Notes: generated from the letters alone by a model not told the origin. Shown: positions 15,131 to 22,660, counted from the first letter of the stretch. The stretch is DNA of 26,227 nt from CALAED01 sp937891035 (GCA_035642125.1 DASQSZ010000137.1:1-26227); one strand, 5' to 3'. Numbers and translations are program-made.

Positions 15131-15976
15131 ATGTCTATTTCGCAATCGGGTCAGCCGACCGCTTTGTACGGCGGCAAGACCGGACGCAGGGTCACCGTTC
15201 GTGACATCGCCGCCGCCAAGGAGCGCGGCGAGCGGTGGCCGATGCTCACCGCCTACGACGCCATGACGGCGCGGGTCTTCGACGAGGCCGGGATCCCGGT
15301 GCTGCTCGTCGGCGACTCGGCCGCGATGGTGGTGTACGGCTACGACTCCACCATCCCGGTCACCGTGGACGAGCTCATTCCGCTGACCGCCGCCGTGGCG
15401 CGCGGCAGTTCCCGGGCGCTGGTCGTCGCCGACCTGCCGTTCGGGTCGTACCAGGCCGGGGCGGCCGAGGCGCTGCACACGGCGAGCCGCTTCATGAAGG
15501 AGGCCGGGGCTCACGCCATCAAGCTCGAAGGCGGCCGGCGGGTGCTCTCCCAGGTCGAGGCGCTGGTCGCGAGCGGCGTCCCGGTCATGGGCCACCTTGG
15601 GCTCACCCCGCAGTCGGTGAACGTCTTCGGCGGCTACCGGGTGCAGGGCCGCGGCGAGGCCGGCGAGGAGCTGATGGCCGACGCCAAGGCACTCGAGGCG
15701 GCCGGCGCGTTCTCCGTGGTGCTCGAATGCGTGCCAGAAGAGTTGGCCGCCCGCATCACCGCCTCGCTGTCCATCCCGACGATCGGCATCGGCGCCGGCG
15801 CCGCCTGCGATGCCCAGGTGCTGGTCTGGCAGGACATGGCCGGGCTCACCCCGCGGACGGCGAAGTTCGTCAAGAAGTACGCCGACCTGTCCGGCGCGCT
15901 GTCCGGCGCCGCCAGGACCTTCGCCGACGAGGTCGTCGCCGGTTCCTTCCCCACCCCCGTCCACTCCTACCACTGA
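15131..15976 (+). CDS. panB: 3-methyl-2-oxobutanoate hydroxymethyltransferase
   Basis: 281 residues, ATG with GGAGG five bases upstream. PanB transfers a hydroxymethyl group from methylenetetrahydrofolate to alpha-ketoisovalerate, giving ketopantoate, the first committed step to pantothenate and CoA. Recognisable blocks are LTAYDAMTARVFDEAGI (39-55), LVGDSAAMVVYGYDSTIPV (59-77) and VVADLPFGSYQ (98-108), in which D62 and D101 are the expected metal ligands. AIKLEGG (129-135) holds the Lys and Glu of the active site, VMGHLGLTPQSVN follows, and ECVPEEL near 198 holds the catalytic Glu. Length is normal for the family. The gene is on its own; panC and panD are not in the window. It shares its upstream spacer with the MFS-TetR operon, including operator O2, so accidental or genuine co-regulation is possible. 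Confidence 0.96.
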   Translation: MSISQSGQPTALYGGKTGRRVTVRDIAAAKERGERWPMLTAYDAMTARVFDEAGIPVLLVGDSAAMVVYGYDSTIPVTVDELIPLTAAVARGSSRALVVADLPFGSYQAGAAEALHTASRFMKEAGAHAIKLEGGRRVLSQVEALVASGVPVMGHLGLTPQSVNVFGGYRVQGRGEAGEELMADAKALEAAGAFSVVLECVPEELAARITASLSIPTIGIGAGAACDAQVLVWQDMAGLTPRTAKFVKKYADLSGALSGAARTFADEVVAGSFPTPVHSYH

Positions 15977-15993
15977 GCCGCTTATCCGCCGGT

Positions 15994-16032
15994 CGCCGCC
16001 GGGGGTGGGAACACGCTCCCTAACCGGCGGCG
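15994..16032. terminator. Hairpin between convergent panB and the B12-binding-like gene
   Basis: CGCCGCCGG (15994-16002) pairs with CCGGCGGCG (16024-16032). Inside, GGGA (16007-16010) pairs with TCCC (16017-16020) around a 6-base loop. The structure reaches into the last codons of the minus-strand gene and begins 18 bases after the panB stop, as expected for a shared terminator. Confidence 0.55.
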
Positions 16033-16778
16033 GCCAGCTGGCGGGTCAAGACGGTGCGGGCCTCGACGAGTGAAGGGCCGTACCACTCCAGGTGCCGGCC
16101 GCTCACCAGGGCGACCGGCAGCCCGCCGAACGCCTCGGGGCCGTCGTCCGCGCTGAAGGCGTACGGCTCATCGGGCAGCACGACGAGGTCGGGGGCACGC
16201 CGCCGGATCTCGTCGAGGCTTGTCCTCGGGTAGCGTTCGGCGGCGGCGCCGTAGGCGTTGGCGACGCCCAGCCGGCCGAGCAGATCTCCGGCGAAGGTGT
16301 CCCGGCCCAGCACCATCCACGGTCGCCGCCAAATCGGGATCACCGCCGTTCGCTCGGGCGGGGGCGGCGCCTCCGGCCAGGCCGCGGCCGCCGCGCGCAG
16401 CCACGCAGGCTCGGCCAGACCGCACGCGGCGAGCAGCTTCGCCAGGCCGGCGACGGCCTCCGGCACCGAACGGATGACCGTCACCCAGACCGGCACGCCG
16501 GCCGCCCGCAGGGCGTCGAGGTCGGGCTCGCGGTTCTCTTCGAAGTTCGCGACGACCAGGTCGGGGCGCATCCGGACGATCCGCTCGACGTCAGGGTTCT
16601 TCGTGCCGCCCACGCGGATCACGTCCAGGCCCGGCGGATGCGTACACCAGTCGGTCGCCCCGGCCAGCAGGCCGGGCGCGGTGACCGCGATCGTTTCGGT
16701 CAGCGAGGGCACAAGCGAGACGACCCGCCTCACGCGGGCCGGGACCGCCACCCGTCGGCCGAGATCGTCGATGCCCAT
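16020..16778 (-). CDS. Helical-backbone metal/B12-binding protein (BtuF-like) without signal peptide
   Basis: 252 residues of the periplasmic-binding-protein 2 class that includes BtuF and iron-siderophore receptors. The two lobes are joined by a long helix. Lobe 1 starts RRVVSLVPSLTETI, followed by ATDWCTHP and the typical VGGTKNPDVERIVRMRPDLV. Lobe 2 holds RRRAPDLVVLPDEPYAF. The family is normally a lipoprotein or periplasmic protein delivering cobalamin or chelated iron to an ABC importer. Here the protein begins MGIDDLGRRVAVPARVRRVV, with neither a hydrophobic signal nor a lipobox cysteine, and I find no upstream in-frame start that would add one. No permease or ATPase gene is near. A cytosolic binding or chaperone role is therefore more likely than import. 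It is followed upstream on the strand by npdG, 49 bp away, so both may share a transcript. Confidence 0.82.
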   Translation of the reverse strand: MGIDDLGRRVAVPARVRRVVSLVPSLTETIAVTAPGLLAGATDWCTHPPGLDVIRVGGTKNPDVERIVRMRPDLVVANFEENREPDLDALRAAGVPVWVTVIRSVPEAVAGLAKLLAACGLAEPAWLRAAAAAWPEAPPPPERTAVIPIWRRPWMVLGRDTFAGDLLGRLGVANAYGAAAERYPRTSLDEIRRRAPDLVVLPDEPYAFSADDGPEAFGGLPVALVSGRHLEWYGPSLVEARTVLTRQLAAAG

Positions 16779-16827
16779 CGCTCGTACGCTCCCGCGCGCT
16801 TCGTCCGGCGCCGGCGCCGGCCGCGCC

Positions 16828-17514
16828 TCAGACGTCGGTGATCCGCAGTCCGGCGTGCGCCTTGTACCGCCGGTTGATCGAGATCAGGTTGGCGGTCAGC
16901 GCCTCGACCTGCGCCGCGTTGCGCAGCCGCCCCGCGTACACACCGCGCATGCCGGGGATCCGGTTCGCCAGCGCGCGCACGAGGTCGGTCGCCTCCCGGT
17001 CGTCGCCAAGCACCAGCACATCGAGCTCCATCTCGCCGACGTCGGGGGCGAGCAGGAGCACGGCCGACACGTGGTGGAACGCGGCCACGACCCGGCTGCC
17101 GGACAGCACCGCGGCCGCCTGCTGGGCCGCGCTGCCCTCCTCGACCGGAAGCGGGTACGCGCCCTGCTTGTCGAAGCCGATCGGGTTGACGCAATCGACG
17201 ACGACCTTGCCGGCGAGCTCCGCTTGAAGCGACTCCAGCGTGGCCCTGTGCCCCTCCCACGGCACCGCGACGATCACGACGTCGGCCGTTCGAGCGGCGA
17301 CCGCGTTCTCCGCGCCGCGGACCAGCCCGCCGCCCAGTTCGGCGGCCGCCTGCTCGGCGCGCTCGGCCCGCCGCGAACCGATGATCACTTCATGGCCCGC
17401 CAGCGCGAACCTGCGGGCCAGGCCCTTGCCCTGGTCACCGGTCCCGCCCAGGATGCCGATGGACAGTCCGCTCACGTCGGGGAGGTCATGGGTGGTGCGC
17501 TGCGGCTGTGTCAT
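16828..17514 (-). CDS. npdG: NADPH:F420 oxidoreductase
   Basis: 228 residues from ATG 17514; the open frame extends further upstream but that part is unrelated and covers another gene. The N-terminal Rossmann fold reads SIGILGGTGDQGKGLARRFA (about 18-37), and HEVIIGSRR (41-49) supplies the Ser/Arg contacts to the NADP 2'-phosphate. VVDCVNPIGF and GSRVVAAFHHVSA are family stretches near the F420 site. The enzyme exchanges hydride between NADPH and coenzyme F420, and in actinomycetes it usually supplies reduced F420 to F420-dependent oxidoreductases. Length fits the family (about 220-230). The ribosome site is poor (GGGG close to the ATG). It is divergent from the gene at 17594 and upstream of the B12-binding-like gene. 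An F420-dependent LLM enzyme lies 5 kb away. Confidence 0.92.
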   Translation of the reverse strand: MTQPQRTTHDLPDVSGLSIGILGGTGDQGKGLARRFALAGHEVIIGSRRAERAEQAAAELGGGLVRGAENAVAARTADVVIVAVPWEGHRATLESLQAELAGKVVVDCVNPIGFDKQGAYPLPVEEGSAAQQAAAVLSGSRVVAAFHHVSAVLLLAPDVGEMELDVLVLGDDREATDLVRALANRIPGMRGVYAGRLRNAAQVEALTANLISINRRYKAHAGLRITDV

Positions 17515-17593
17515 GCCCCAGATCTTCGCATCTCGTGGTCGCGGCCCACCCGACAGGGGCGAGTCGCCCGCCTCGGTACGGCACCATGGACGG

Positions 17594-18181
17594 GTGGACG
17601 CCAACCAGGTCGCGCTGTTGCGCGCGGTGCTGTCATCGACCGGCTGGCTGGAGCGGACCGGCGAGTTCGCCCGCGCCATGCGCGTTTCGACCCGGGAGCC
17701 GGGCGGGTTGATGTTGGTCGGCACGCCGGACGACGAGCCCTGGCACCTGGCGGCGCACCTCGACGAGGAGAGCCGGTGGAGCGACGTGCCGGAGCTGTCG
17801 CCCACGCTGGTGCGCTGGGCACCGCCCGTGGACGCCCCGCCGCACCTGCGGGTGGGCATGGATCGGCTGGCCGCGGCGCGGCGTGGGCAGACCCTCGTCG
17901 TCGTCGCGCAAGAGACCGCTCCGGTGCCGTTGCTCGAACGGGTCGACGACGCCCGGCGGACCGGCGCGACGATCCTCACCGTCGACACCGGCGACAAGGA
18001 GCTCGAGGGGCTCGCCCACGAGGCGCTCGTGGTCTCCTCCCAGCAGCGTCTGGTCACCTTCGACGGCGCGCAGCACCTGGTCAGCGCGGCCGCCGGGGAA
18101 CCGGTTGCGCCCCGGCGGCGGTTGCGCGCCCGGCTGGCCCGCCTGCTCGACACCATCAGCGGCGGGCCCGTCCCCGACTAG
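17594..18181 (+). CDS. Unrecognised soluble protein with SIS-like segment
   Basis: 195 residues from GTG 17594. The ribosome site is weak, so the start could be leaderless or slightly different. I do not recognise the family with certainty. The first 90 residues contain DEPWHLAAHLDEESRW and PELSPTLVRWAPP. Residues about 95-150 include GQTLVVVAQE and, some 25 residues on, GATILTVDTGDKELEGLAHEALVV. The latter closely resembles the closing beta-alpha-beta of SIS sugar-isomerase domains, where a strand ending in a T/D motif is followed by LA..AD..L. One SIS half would imply phosphosugar binding, but the usual glycine-rich SG(x)T/S turn is not evident. The C-terminus is Arg-rich. No membrane segment or signal peptide. 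It is divergent from npdG with 79 bp between. Function unassigned. Confidence 0.7.
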   Translation: MDANQVALLRAVLSSTGWLERTGEFARAMRVSTREPGGLMLVGTPDDEPWHLAAHLDEESRWSDVPELSPTLVRWAPPVDAPPHLRVGMDRLAAARRGQTLVVVAQETAPVPLLERVDDARRTGATILTVDTGDKELEGLAHEALVVSSQQRLVTFDGAQHLVSAAAGEPVAPRRRLRARLARLLDTISGGPVPD

Positions 18182-18316
18182 GGCGATGGCCGCGGCCCGA
18201 CCGGCCGATGGACTCATTATCAGCAATTTAACGGACTAAAAAGACGAGCAGAATTAACGCCCCAACGTTCGCGTCGCGCCCTGCCGGATGAAGCGGACGA
18301 AATGCACAATGCAGGT
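18182..18316. other. AT-rich intergenic stretch before the SGNH gene
   Basis: About 45 bases from 18212 to 18260 are markedly AT-rich for this genome and include two TTAACG-type repeats. CACAAT at 18304-18309 sits six bases before ATG 18317, so the next transcript may be leaderless. No gene seen. Confidence 0.35.
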
Positions 18317-19090
18317 ATGAGCTGGACGCGTTACGTCGCCCTCGGCGATTCCTTCACCGAGGGACTCGGGGACCCGGACCCCCTGGCACCGGGCGGCTGG
18401 CGCGGCTGGGCCGACCGGGTGGCCGAGGCCCTCGCGCGGCACACGACCGATCTCACCTACGCCAACCTCGCGATCCGCGGCAAGCTGCTCGGCGAGATCG
18501 TCGCCGAGCAGCTTCCCGAGGCGCTCGCCCTCCGGCCCGACCTGGTGTCGCTGGCCGGTGGCGGCAACGACCTGCTGCGGGCCGGCGTCGACGTCGACGA
18601 CATCGGCGCGTTGCTCGACGAGGCGGTCGGCCGACTGCGCGCGGACGACATCGAAGTGATCATGTTCACCGGAGCCGACCCCGTCGAGTCCCCCGTGATC
18701 AGGAGGCTGCGCGGCCGGATCGCCGCGTACAACGACTACGTCCACGAGATCGCGGCCGCCCGCGGCGCGCACGTGGTCGACCTGTGGTCGATGCCGATCC
18801 TGAGCGACTGGCGCATGTGGGGGCCGGATCGGCTGCACATGTCGCCGGCCGGGCACCGGCGGGTGGCGCTGGCGGTGCTGGAGACGCTCGGCCTCCCCGT
18901 CGCGGAGGCGACGTGGCGCCAGCCGCTGCCGCCGCTTCCGGAACTGCGGCGCAGCGCCCGGCTGCTGCGCGAGATGCGCTGGGCCCGTACCTACCTCGCC
19001 CCCTGGGTGATGCGGCGGCTGCGCGGCCAGTCGTCCGGCGACGGCCTCACCGCCAAGCGGCCCGCGCTCACCCCGCTGTCCGTACGCTGA
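18317..19090 (+). CDS. SGNH/GDSL-type hydrolase
   Basis: 257 residues from ATG 18317; an in-frame ATG at 18302 would add five residues, but homologues typically begin with the short stretch before GDS. Block I is ALGDSFTEG, with nucleophile Ser12. Asn50 in TYANLAIRGK corresponds to block II, and GGGND at 81-85 is block III. DRLHMSPAGH gives the Asp171/His174 pair of block V, so the active site looks complete. There is no signal peptide, so the enzyme should be cytosolic. Members of this family are esterases, lipases or acyl-thioesterases, and the substrate is unknown. The Arg-rich tail after residue 215 is not part of the catalytic fold. The gene ends 85 bp before map on the same strand. Confidence 0.9.
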   Translation: MSWTRYVALGDSFTEGLGDPDPLAPGGWRGWADRVAEALARHTTDLTYANLAIRGKLLGEIVAEQLPEALALRPDLVSLAGGGNDLLRAGVDVDDIGALLDEAVGRLRADDIEVIMFTGADPVESPVIRRLRGRIAAYNDYVHEIAAARGAHVVDLWSMPILSDWRMWGPDRLHMSPAGHRRVALAVLETLGLPVAEATWRQPLPPLPELRRSARLLREMRWARTYLAPWVMRRLRGQSSGDGLTAKRPALTPLSVR

Positions 19091-19161
19091 GCGAGGGACC
19101 GCCGATCGAGACTGATCGCGCAACGGGCGCCGCGGTGCGATGCACCCTGTAATCCGGGAAC

Positions 19162-19167
19162 TAGACT
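19162..19167 (+). promoter_or_regulatory. -10 element for a leaderless map transcript
   Basis: TAGACT fits TAnnnT and ends eight bases before the map ATG (19176), with no Shine-Dalgarno sequence between. Transcription would begin on or within two bases of the start codon. No clear -35 element. Confidence 0.45.
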
Positions 19168-19175
19168 CCACGTAC

Positions 19176-20024
19176 ATGACGACGCAACTCCGGCCCGGTC
19201 GCATCTCCCCGCAGCGCAAAGTGCCGCCGCACATCCAGCGGCCGGAATACGTCGGGAAGGACCGACCGAAGACCGGCGAGCCCGACGTCAAAAGCCCAGA
19301 GATCATCGCCAAGATGCGGGTCGCCGGGCGGGTCGCCGCGCAGGCACTCGAGGAGGTCGGCCGGCACGTCCGGCCCGGCATCACGACCGACGAACTGGAC
19401 CAGATCGGGCACGACTTCCTCGTCGACCATGACGCCTACCCCTCCACCCTCGGCTACCGGCGGTTCCCCAAGTCGCTGTGCACCTCGCTGAACGAGGTGA
19501 TCTGCCACGGCATCCCGGACGACACCGTGCTGCGCGACGGCGACATCATCAACATCGACATCACCGCCTTCATCGATGGCGTGCACGGCGACACCGACGC
19601 GACCTTCCTCGTCGGCGCCGTCGACGAGGAGTCGCGGCTGCTGGTGGAGCGGACCCGCGAGGCGATGATGCGCGGCATCCGCGCCGTCCGGCCGGGCCGG
19701 GCGATCAACGTGATCGGCCGGGTCATCGAGTCCTACGCGCGTCGCTTCGGATATGGGGTGGTACGCGACTTCACCGGGCACGGCATCGGCACGACGTTCC
19801 ATTCCGGCCTGATCATTCCGCACTACGACGACCCGAACGCCACCCTGGTCATGGAGCCGGGGATGACGTTCACCATCGAGCCGATGCTGACCCTCGGCAC
19901 CATCGCCTACGACATCTGGGACGACGGCTGGACGGTCGTCACCAAGGACCGCAAGCGGACGGCGCAGTTCGAGCACACGATCCTCGTGACCGATCGCGGC
20001 CACGAGATCCTCACCCTCGCCTGA
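19176..20024 (+). CDS. map: Methionine aminopeptidase, type 1c
   Basis: 282 residues from ATG 19176. The roughly 40-residue N-terminal extension with KVPPHIQRPEYVGK is the PxxP-bearing arm known from mycobacterial MetAP1c. Catalytic His is in LNEVICHGIP. Metal ligands follow the type I pattern: two Asp in IDITAFIDGVHGDTDATF, His in DFTGHGIGTTFHSG, Glu in FTIEPML and Glu in FEHTILV. The enzyme removes the initiator methionine from nascent proteins with small second residues and is usually essential. The transcript appears leaderless. The phosphoesterase/pseudo-ligase gene starts 14 bp after the stop and is probably co-transcribed. Many actinomycetes carry two or three MetAP genes, so this may not be the only copy. 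Confidence 0.95.
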   Translation: MTTQLRPGRISPQRKVPPHIQRPEYVGKDRPKTGEPDVKSPEIIAKMRVAGRVAAQALEEVGRHVRPGITTDELDQIGHDFLVDHDAYPSTLGYRRFPKSLCTSLNEVICHGIPDDTVLRDGDIINIDITAFIDGVHGDTDATFLVGAVDEESRLLVERTREAMMRGIRAVRPGRAINVIGRVIESYARRFGYGVVRDFTGHGIGTTFHSGLIIPHYDDPNATLVMEPGMTFTIEPMLTLGTIAYDIWDDGWTVVTKDRKRTAQFEHTILVTDRGHEILTLA

Positions 20025-20038
20025 TCTCGGGGGCCGCC

Positions 20039-21073
20039 ATGGCCGCACGCAGGGACGACGACAAGCTCGCGACGTACCGCGGCAAGCGCGACGCCGCCAA
20101 GACGCCAGAGCCGGTGCCCGCGCCGGGAGACGGGGCAGGGGCCGACGGCGCCGCCGGCGGCACGGGCGAGGGCGACTCGCGGTTCGTCATCCAAGAGCAC
20201 CACGCCCGGCGACTGCACTGGGACCTGCGGCTCGAGCGCGATGGCGTGCTCGTCTCTTGGGCGGTGCCCAAGGGCATCCCGCGCGACCCGAAGACCAACC
20301 ACCTCGCCGTGCACACCGAAGACCATCCCCTGGAGTACGCCACCTTCGAAGGGGAAATCCCCCCGGGCGAGTACGGCGCCGGCCGGATGACGATCTGGGA
20401 CAGCGGCACCTACGACACGCAAAAGTGGACCGACCGCGAGGTCATGGTGGTGCTGCACGGCTCCCGCGCCACCGGCCGGTACGTGCTCTTCCAGACCGGC
20501 GGCAAGAACTGGATGATCCACCGCATGGATCCGCCGGCCGACCCGGACGCCGAACCGCTGCCGGCGGGGCTGCGGCCGATGCTGGCGACCGAGCGCGGCC
20601 GGCTGCCGCGCGCCGAGGACTCCTACGCGTTCGAGTTCGCCTGGGGCGGCCGCCGCATGCTGGCCGCCGTCGAGGGCGGGCGGGCCCGCTTCACCGATGC
20701 CGAGGGGCGGGAGATCGGCTCCCCCGCCGGGCTTGGCATGCCGCTGGGCGCCGCGCTTGGCTCCAGGCCGGCCCTGCTGGACGGCGATCTGGCCGAGCTG
20801 AACGGGCGCGAGATCTATCTGATCTTCGACCTGCTCCACCTCGACGGTCACTCGCTGCTCGATCTGCCGTACGAGGAGCGCCGGCGGCGGCTCGACGGGC
20901 TGACGCTGTCCGGTGCCCGCTGGCAGACCGCGCCGTGGTTCCCCGGCGCCGGCGCCGCGGTGCGGAAGGCCGCGCGAGAGCAAGGTCTGCCGGGCATCGT
21001 GGCCAAGCGCCTGGACGCCCCCTACCGTCCCGGCGAGCGCAGCGACGCCTGGCGTCTCATCCCCGTCGGCTGA
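20039..21073 (+). CDS. LigD-type 3'-phosphoesterase fused to a degenerate ATP-ligase domain
   Basis: 344 residues, ATG with GGGGG six bases upstream. Residues about 47-165 are the LigD 3'-phosphoesterase domain, with every catalytic residue of the Pseudomonas enzyme in place: H54, H60, D62 and R64 in QEHHARRLHWDLRLE, and H96 and Y100 in HTEDHPLEY. Residues about 178-344 match the ligase nucleotidyltransferase core from LRPMLAT to WRLIPVG, but its active site is gone. Motif I, normally ExKWDGxR, reads EFAWGGRR, so the AMP-accepting Lys is Ala201 and the Asp is Gly203. Motif IV EGIVAK is PGIVAK (P318), and the motif V lysines are replaced in WRLIP. There is no OB-fold and no polymerase domain. 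The protein should process 3' phosphate or ribonucleotide ends but cannot ligate. No ku gene is in the window. Confidence 0.87.
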   Translation: MAARRDDDKLATYRGKRDAAKTPEPVPAPGDGAGADGAAGGTGEGDSRFVIQEHHARRLHWDLRLERDGVLVSWAVPKGIPRDPKTNHLAVHTEDHPLEYATFEGEIPPGEYGAGRMTIWDSGTYDTQKWTDREVMVVLHGSRATGRYVLFQTGGKNWMIHRMDPPADPDAEPLPAGLRPMLATERGRLPRAEDSYAFEFAWGGRRMLAAVEGGRARFTDAEGREIGSPAGLGMPLGAALGSRPALLDGDLAELNGREIYLIFDLLHLDGHSLLDLPYEERRRRLDGLTLSGARWQTAPWFPGAGAAVRKAAREQGLPGIVAKRLDAPYRPGERSDAWRLIPVG

Positions 21074-21217
21074 CCCCACCTCAGGGACGCCGGCGTCCCA
21101 CGACGAGCCGCTCGCAGCCGGGAACCGGACAGTGGGCCGCCATCGGCGTGCCGGGAGGCGGTGCCGGCGATGACCGCGTTACAGTCCCGCCGTGCCAACA
21201 CATCGGGTGCGCGGCTC

Positions 21218-21934
21218 ATGATGGGGCACACGCACGCACTCAGCGGCGCGGCCGCCTGGCTGGCCGCGACACCATTCATCGGCGACCCCGCCGCCCTGGG
21301 TCAGTACGCCATTGAGCTGAGCCCGGCGCAAATCGCGGCCGGCACGGTCATCTGCGCGGGCGCGGCGATGCTGCCCGACATCGACCACCACAACGGTACG
21401 ATCGCGGGCACCTTCGGCCCGCTGTCCCGGGTGTTGTGCCGGCTCGTCGGTGCGGTGTCCGGCGGGCATCGGCACGCCACCCATTCCGTGGCGTTCGCCG
21501 CCCTCGCCGGGTTCGGGGCGGGCTGGGCCGCCGGGCACGCGCCCGGCTGGGCCTGGACGGCCGTGCTGTTCGCGCTGATCGGCCTCGGGCTGCGGGGCAT
21601 CGGCATCCGCGTGGCCGAGCGGGAGCATTTTTCGGCCCTGCTCAACGCGGCCATCGCGGCCGCGCTCGTGTACGTCATGCGCGACCTGGACATGAGCTTC
21701 GCCGGGTACGCCGTCGCGCTCGGCTGTCTCCTGCACGTCCTCGGCGACTGCCTGACGCCGGACGGCTGCCCGCTGCTGTGGCCGGCTCAGTGGCGTGTCA
21801 GGGTCCCGCTCATCCCCAGGACCGACGGGGTGCTGGAGCGCTGGGTCCTCGCTCCGCTGCTCACCCTCGGCGTCGTCATCCTCGCGGTACGGTCCACGCT
21901 GGGCGTCGAGGCGACCTACTGGCTCAGATCCTGA
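21218..21934 (+). CDS. Membrane-bound metal-dependent hydrolase (DUF457/YdjM-like)
   Basis: 238 residues from ATG 21218, giving the usual family start MMGHTHALSGAAAWLA. In-frame starts at 21161 and 21170 would add 16-19 residues, and a GGGAGG lies before them, so the start is uncertain. Putative metal ligands are H4 and H6, the MLPDIDHHNG motif (51-60) and GGHRHATHS (82-90). Four to five hydrophobic helices follow, with GCLLHVLGDCLTPDGCPLLWP near the end. The family (YdjM/YbcI) is induced by LexA in E. coli and is annotated as a membrane metallohydrolase, but its substrate is unknown. A TACAGT -10-like hexamer at 21180-21185 may drive it. It follows the phosphoesterase gene by 144 bp and converges with the protease gene. 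Confidence 0.85.
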   Translation: MMGHTHALSGAAAWLAATPFIGDPAALGQYAIELSPAQIAAGTVICAGAAMLPDIDHHNGTIAGTFGPLSRVLCRLVGAVSGGHRHATHSVAFAALAGFGAGWAAGHAPGWAWTAVLFALIGLGLRGIGIRVAEREHFSALLNAAIAAALVYVMRDLDMSFAGYAVALGCLLHVLGDCLTPDGCPLLWPAQWRVRVPLIPRTDGVLERWVLAPLLTLGVVILAVRSTLGVEATYWLRS

Positions 21935-21941
21935 CGGCGGC

Positions 21942-21977
21942 CCGGCCGCTGAATCGAGCCCGGCGCCGGGCGGCCGG
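21942..21977. terminator. Nested GC palindromes between convergent genes
   Basis: CCGGCCG (21942-21948) pairs with CGGCCGG (21971-21977), and the inner 14-bp perfect palindrome GCCCGGCGCCGGGC is at 21958-21971. The cluster begins eight bases after the stop at 21934 and lies about 50 bases before the end of the minus-strand protease gene. Confidence 0.5.
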
Positions 21978-22026
21978 AGCCTGGTCCGCCGGAGCCGGGT
22001 CGAGCGGCGATTGGTCATCCCGCGGG

Positions 22027-22611
22027 TCAGCGCGCGTCGCGCAGCACCAGCCGCTCGTTCTTGTAGTCCAGCCTGACCGCGCCGAACCGGCGCAGCTCAT
22101 CCGAGCCCAGCAGGCCGCTGACCTGGCCGGCGCCGAAGTCGCCGCCGAGGTCGACGGCGGGCAGGCTGTCCCCGTGCAGTCGCTGGCCGCCCACGGTCCA
22201 GCGCTCCACAGTGACCATTGGGACGACCGTGGCCCCGGTCACACCGCGCACGTGGGCCGTGCTGCCAGTGCGCGGCAGTCGAAGCCGGCGCATCAGTGAG
22301 CGGCTCACCGTCGAGGACGACGCGCCGGTGTCCAGCACGAAGTCATAAGGGCCCCGGCCGTTGACCCTGACCGGAACGAGCACCATGGTCTCGCCCTGCG
22401 TGGTGATCACCTCGACCGGTACCGACACCTCGCCGGGCTTCGTCGTCCGCTTCTTGCCCTTGGCCGACTTCGACGTCGGCGACTCCGTCGCGGTGTCCGA
22501 TGGCCGGGCGCCCGGCGGGCCGGAGACCTCACAGTCGGCCGCGGTCACCGCCAGCAGACCGATCATGGCGGCCGCAGCGGTTCCGACCCGCCGTTTCCTC
22601 AAGGTGATCAC
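22027..22611 (-). CDS. Exported retropepsin-like aspartic protease
   Basis: 194 residues from GTG 22611. An N-terminal KRR followed by a hydrophobic stretch (about 10-25) is an export signal. The cysteine after it (AADC, Cys27) has Asp at -1, so a lipobox is doubtful and the protein may instead be cleaved by signal peptidase I or remain anchored. A Ser/Thr/Lys-rich linker covers 30-62. The domain begins MVLVPVRVNGRGPYDFVLDTGASSSTVS, giving the catalytic DTGA at 94-97, and closes with LLGSDELRRFGAVRLDY, the second conserved block of clan AA. A single DTG domain means it must dimerise to be active, as in retroviral proteases. It acts outside the cytosol on unknown substrates. The oxidoreductase gene lies upstream on the same strand, 49 bp away. 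Confidence 0.85.
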   Translation of the reverse strand: MITLRKRRVGTAAAAMIGLLAVTAADCEVSGPPGARPSDTATESPTSKSAKGKKRTTKPGEVSVPVEVITTQGETMVLVPVRVNGRGPYDFVLDTGASSSTVSRSLMRRLRLPRTGSTAHVRGVTGATVVPMVTVERWTVGGQRLHGDSLPAVDLGGDFGAGQVSGLLGSDELRRFGAVRLDYKNERLVLRDAR

Positions 22612-22660
22612 CGCCTGCCGCAGCGCTTGTCGACCCAGACATTCCCGACGGCGCGCCAGA

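Noticed and set aside
16258..18231. 657-codon plus-strand frame over npdG and neighbours
   Set aside because: It spans three real genes in other frames and shows no domain.
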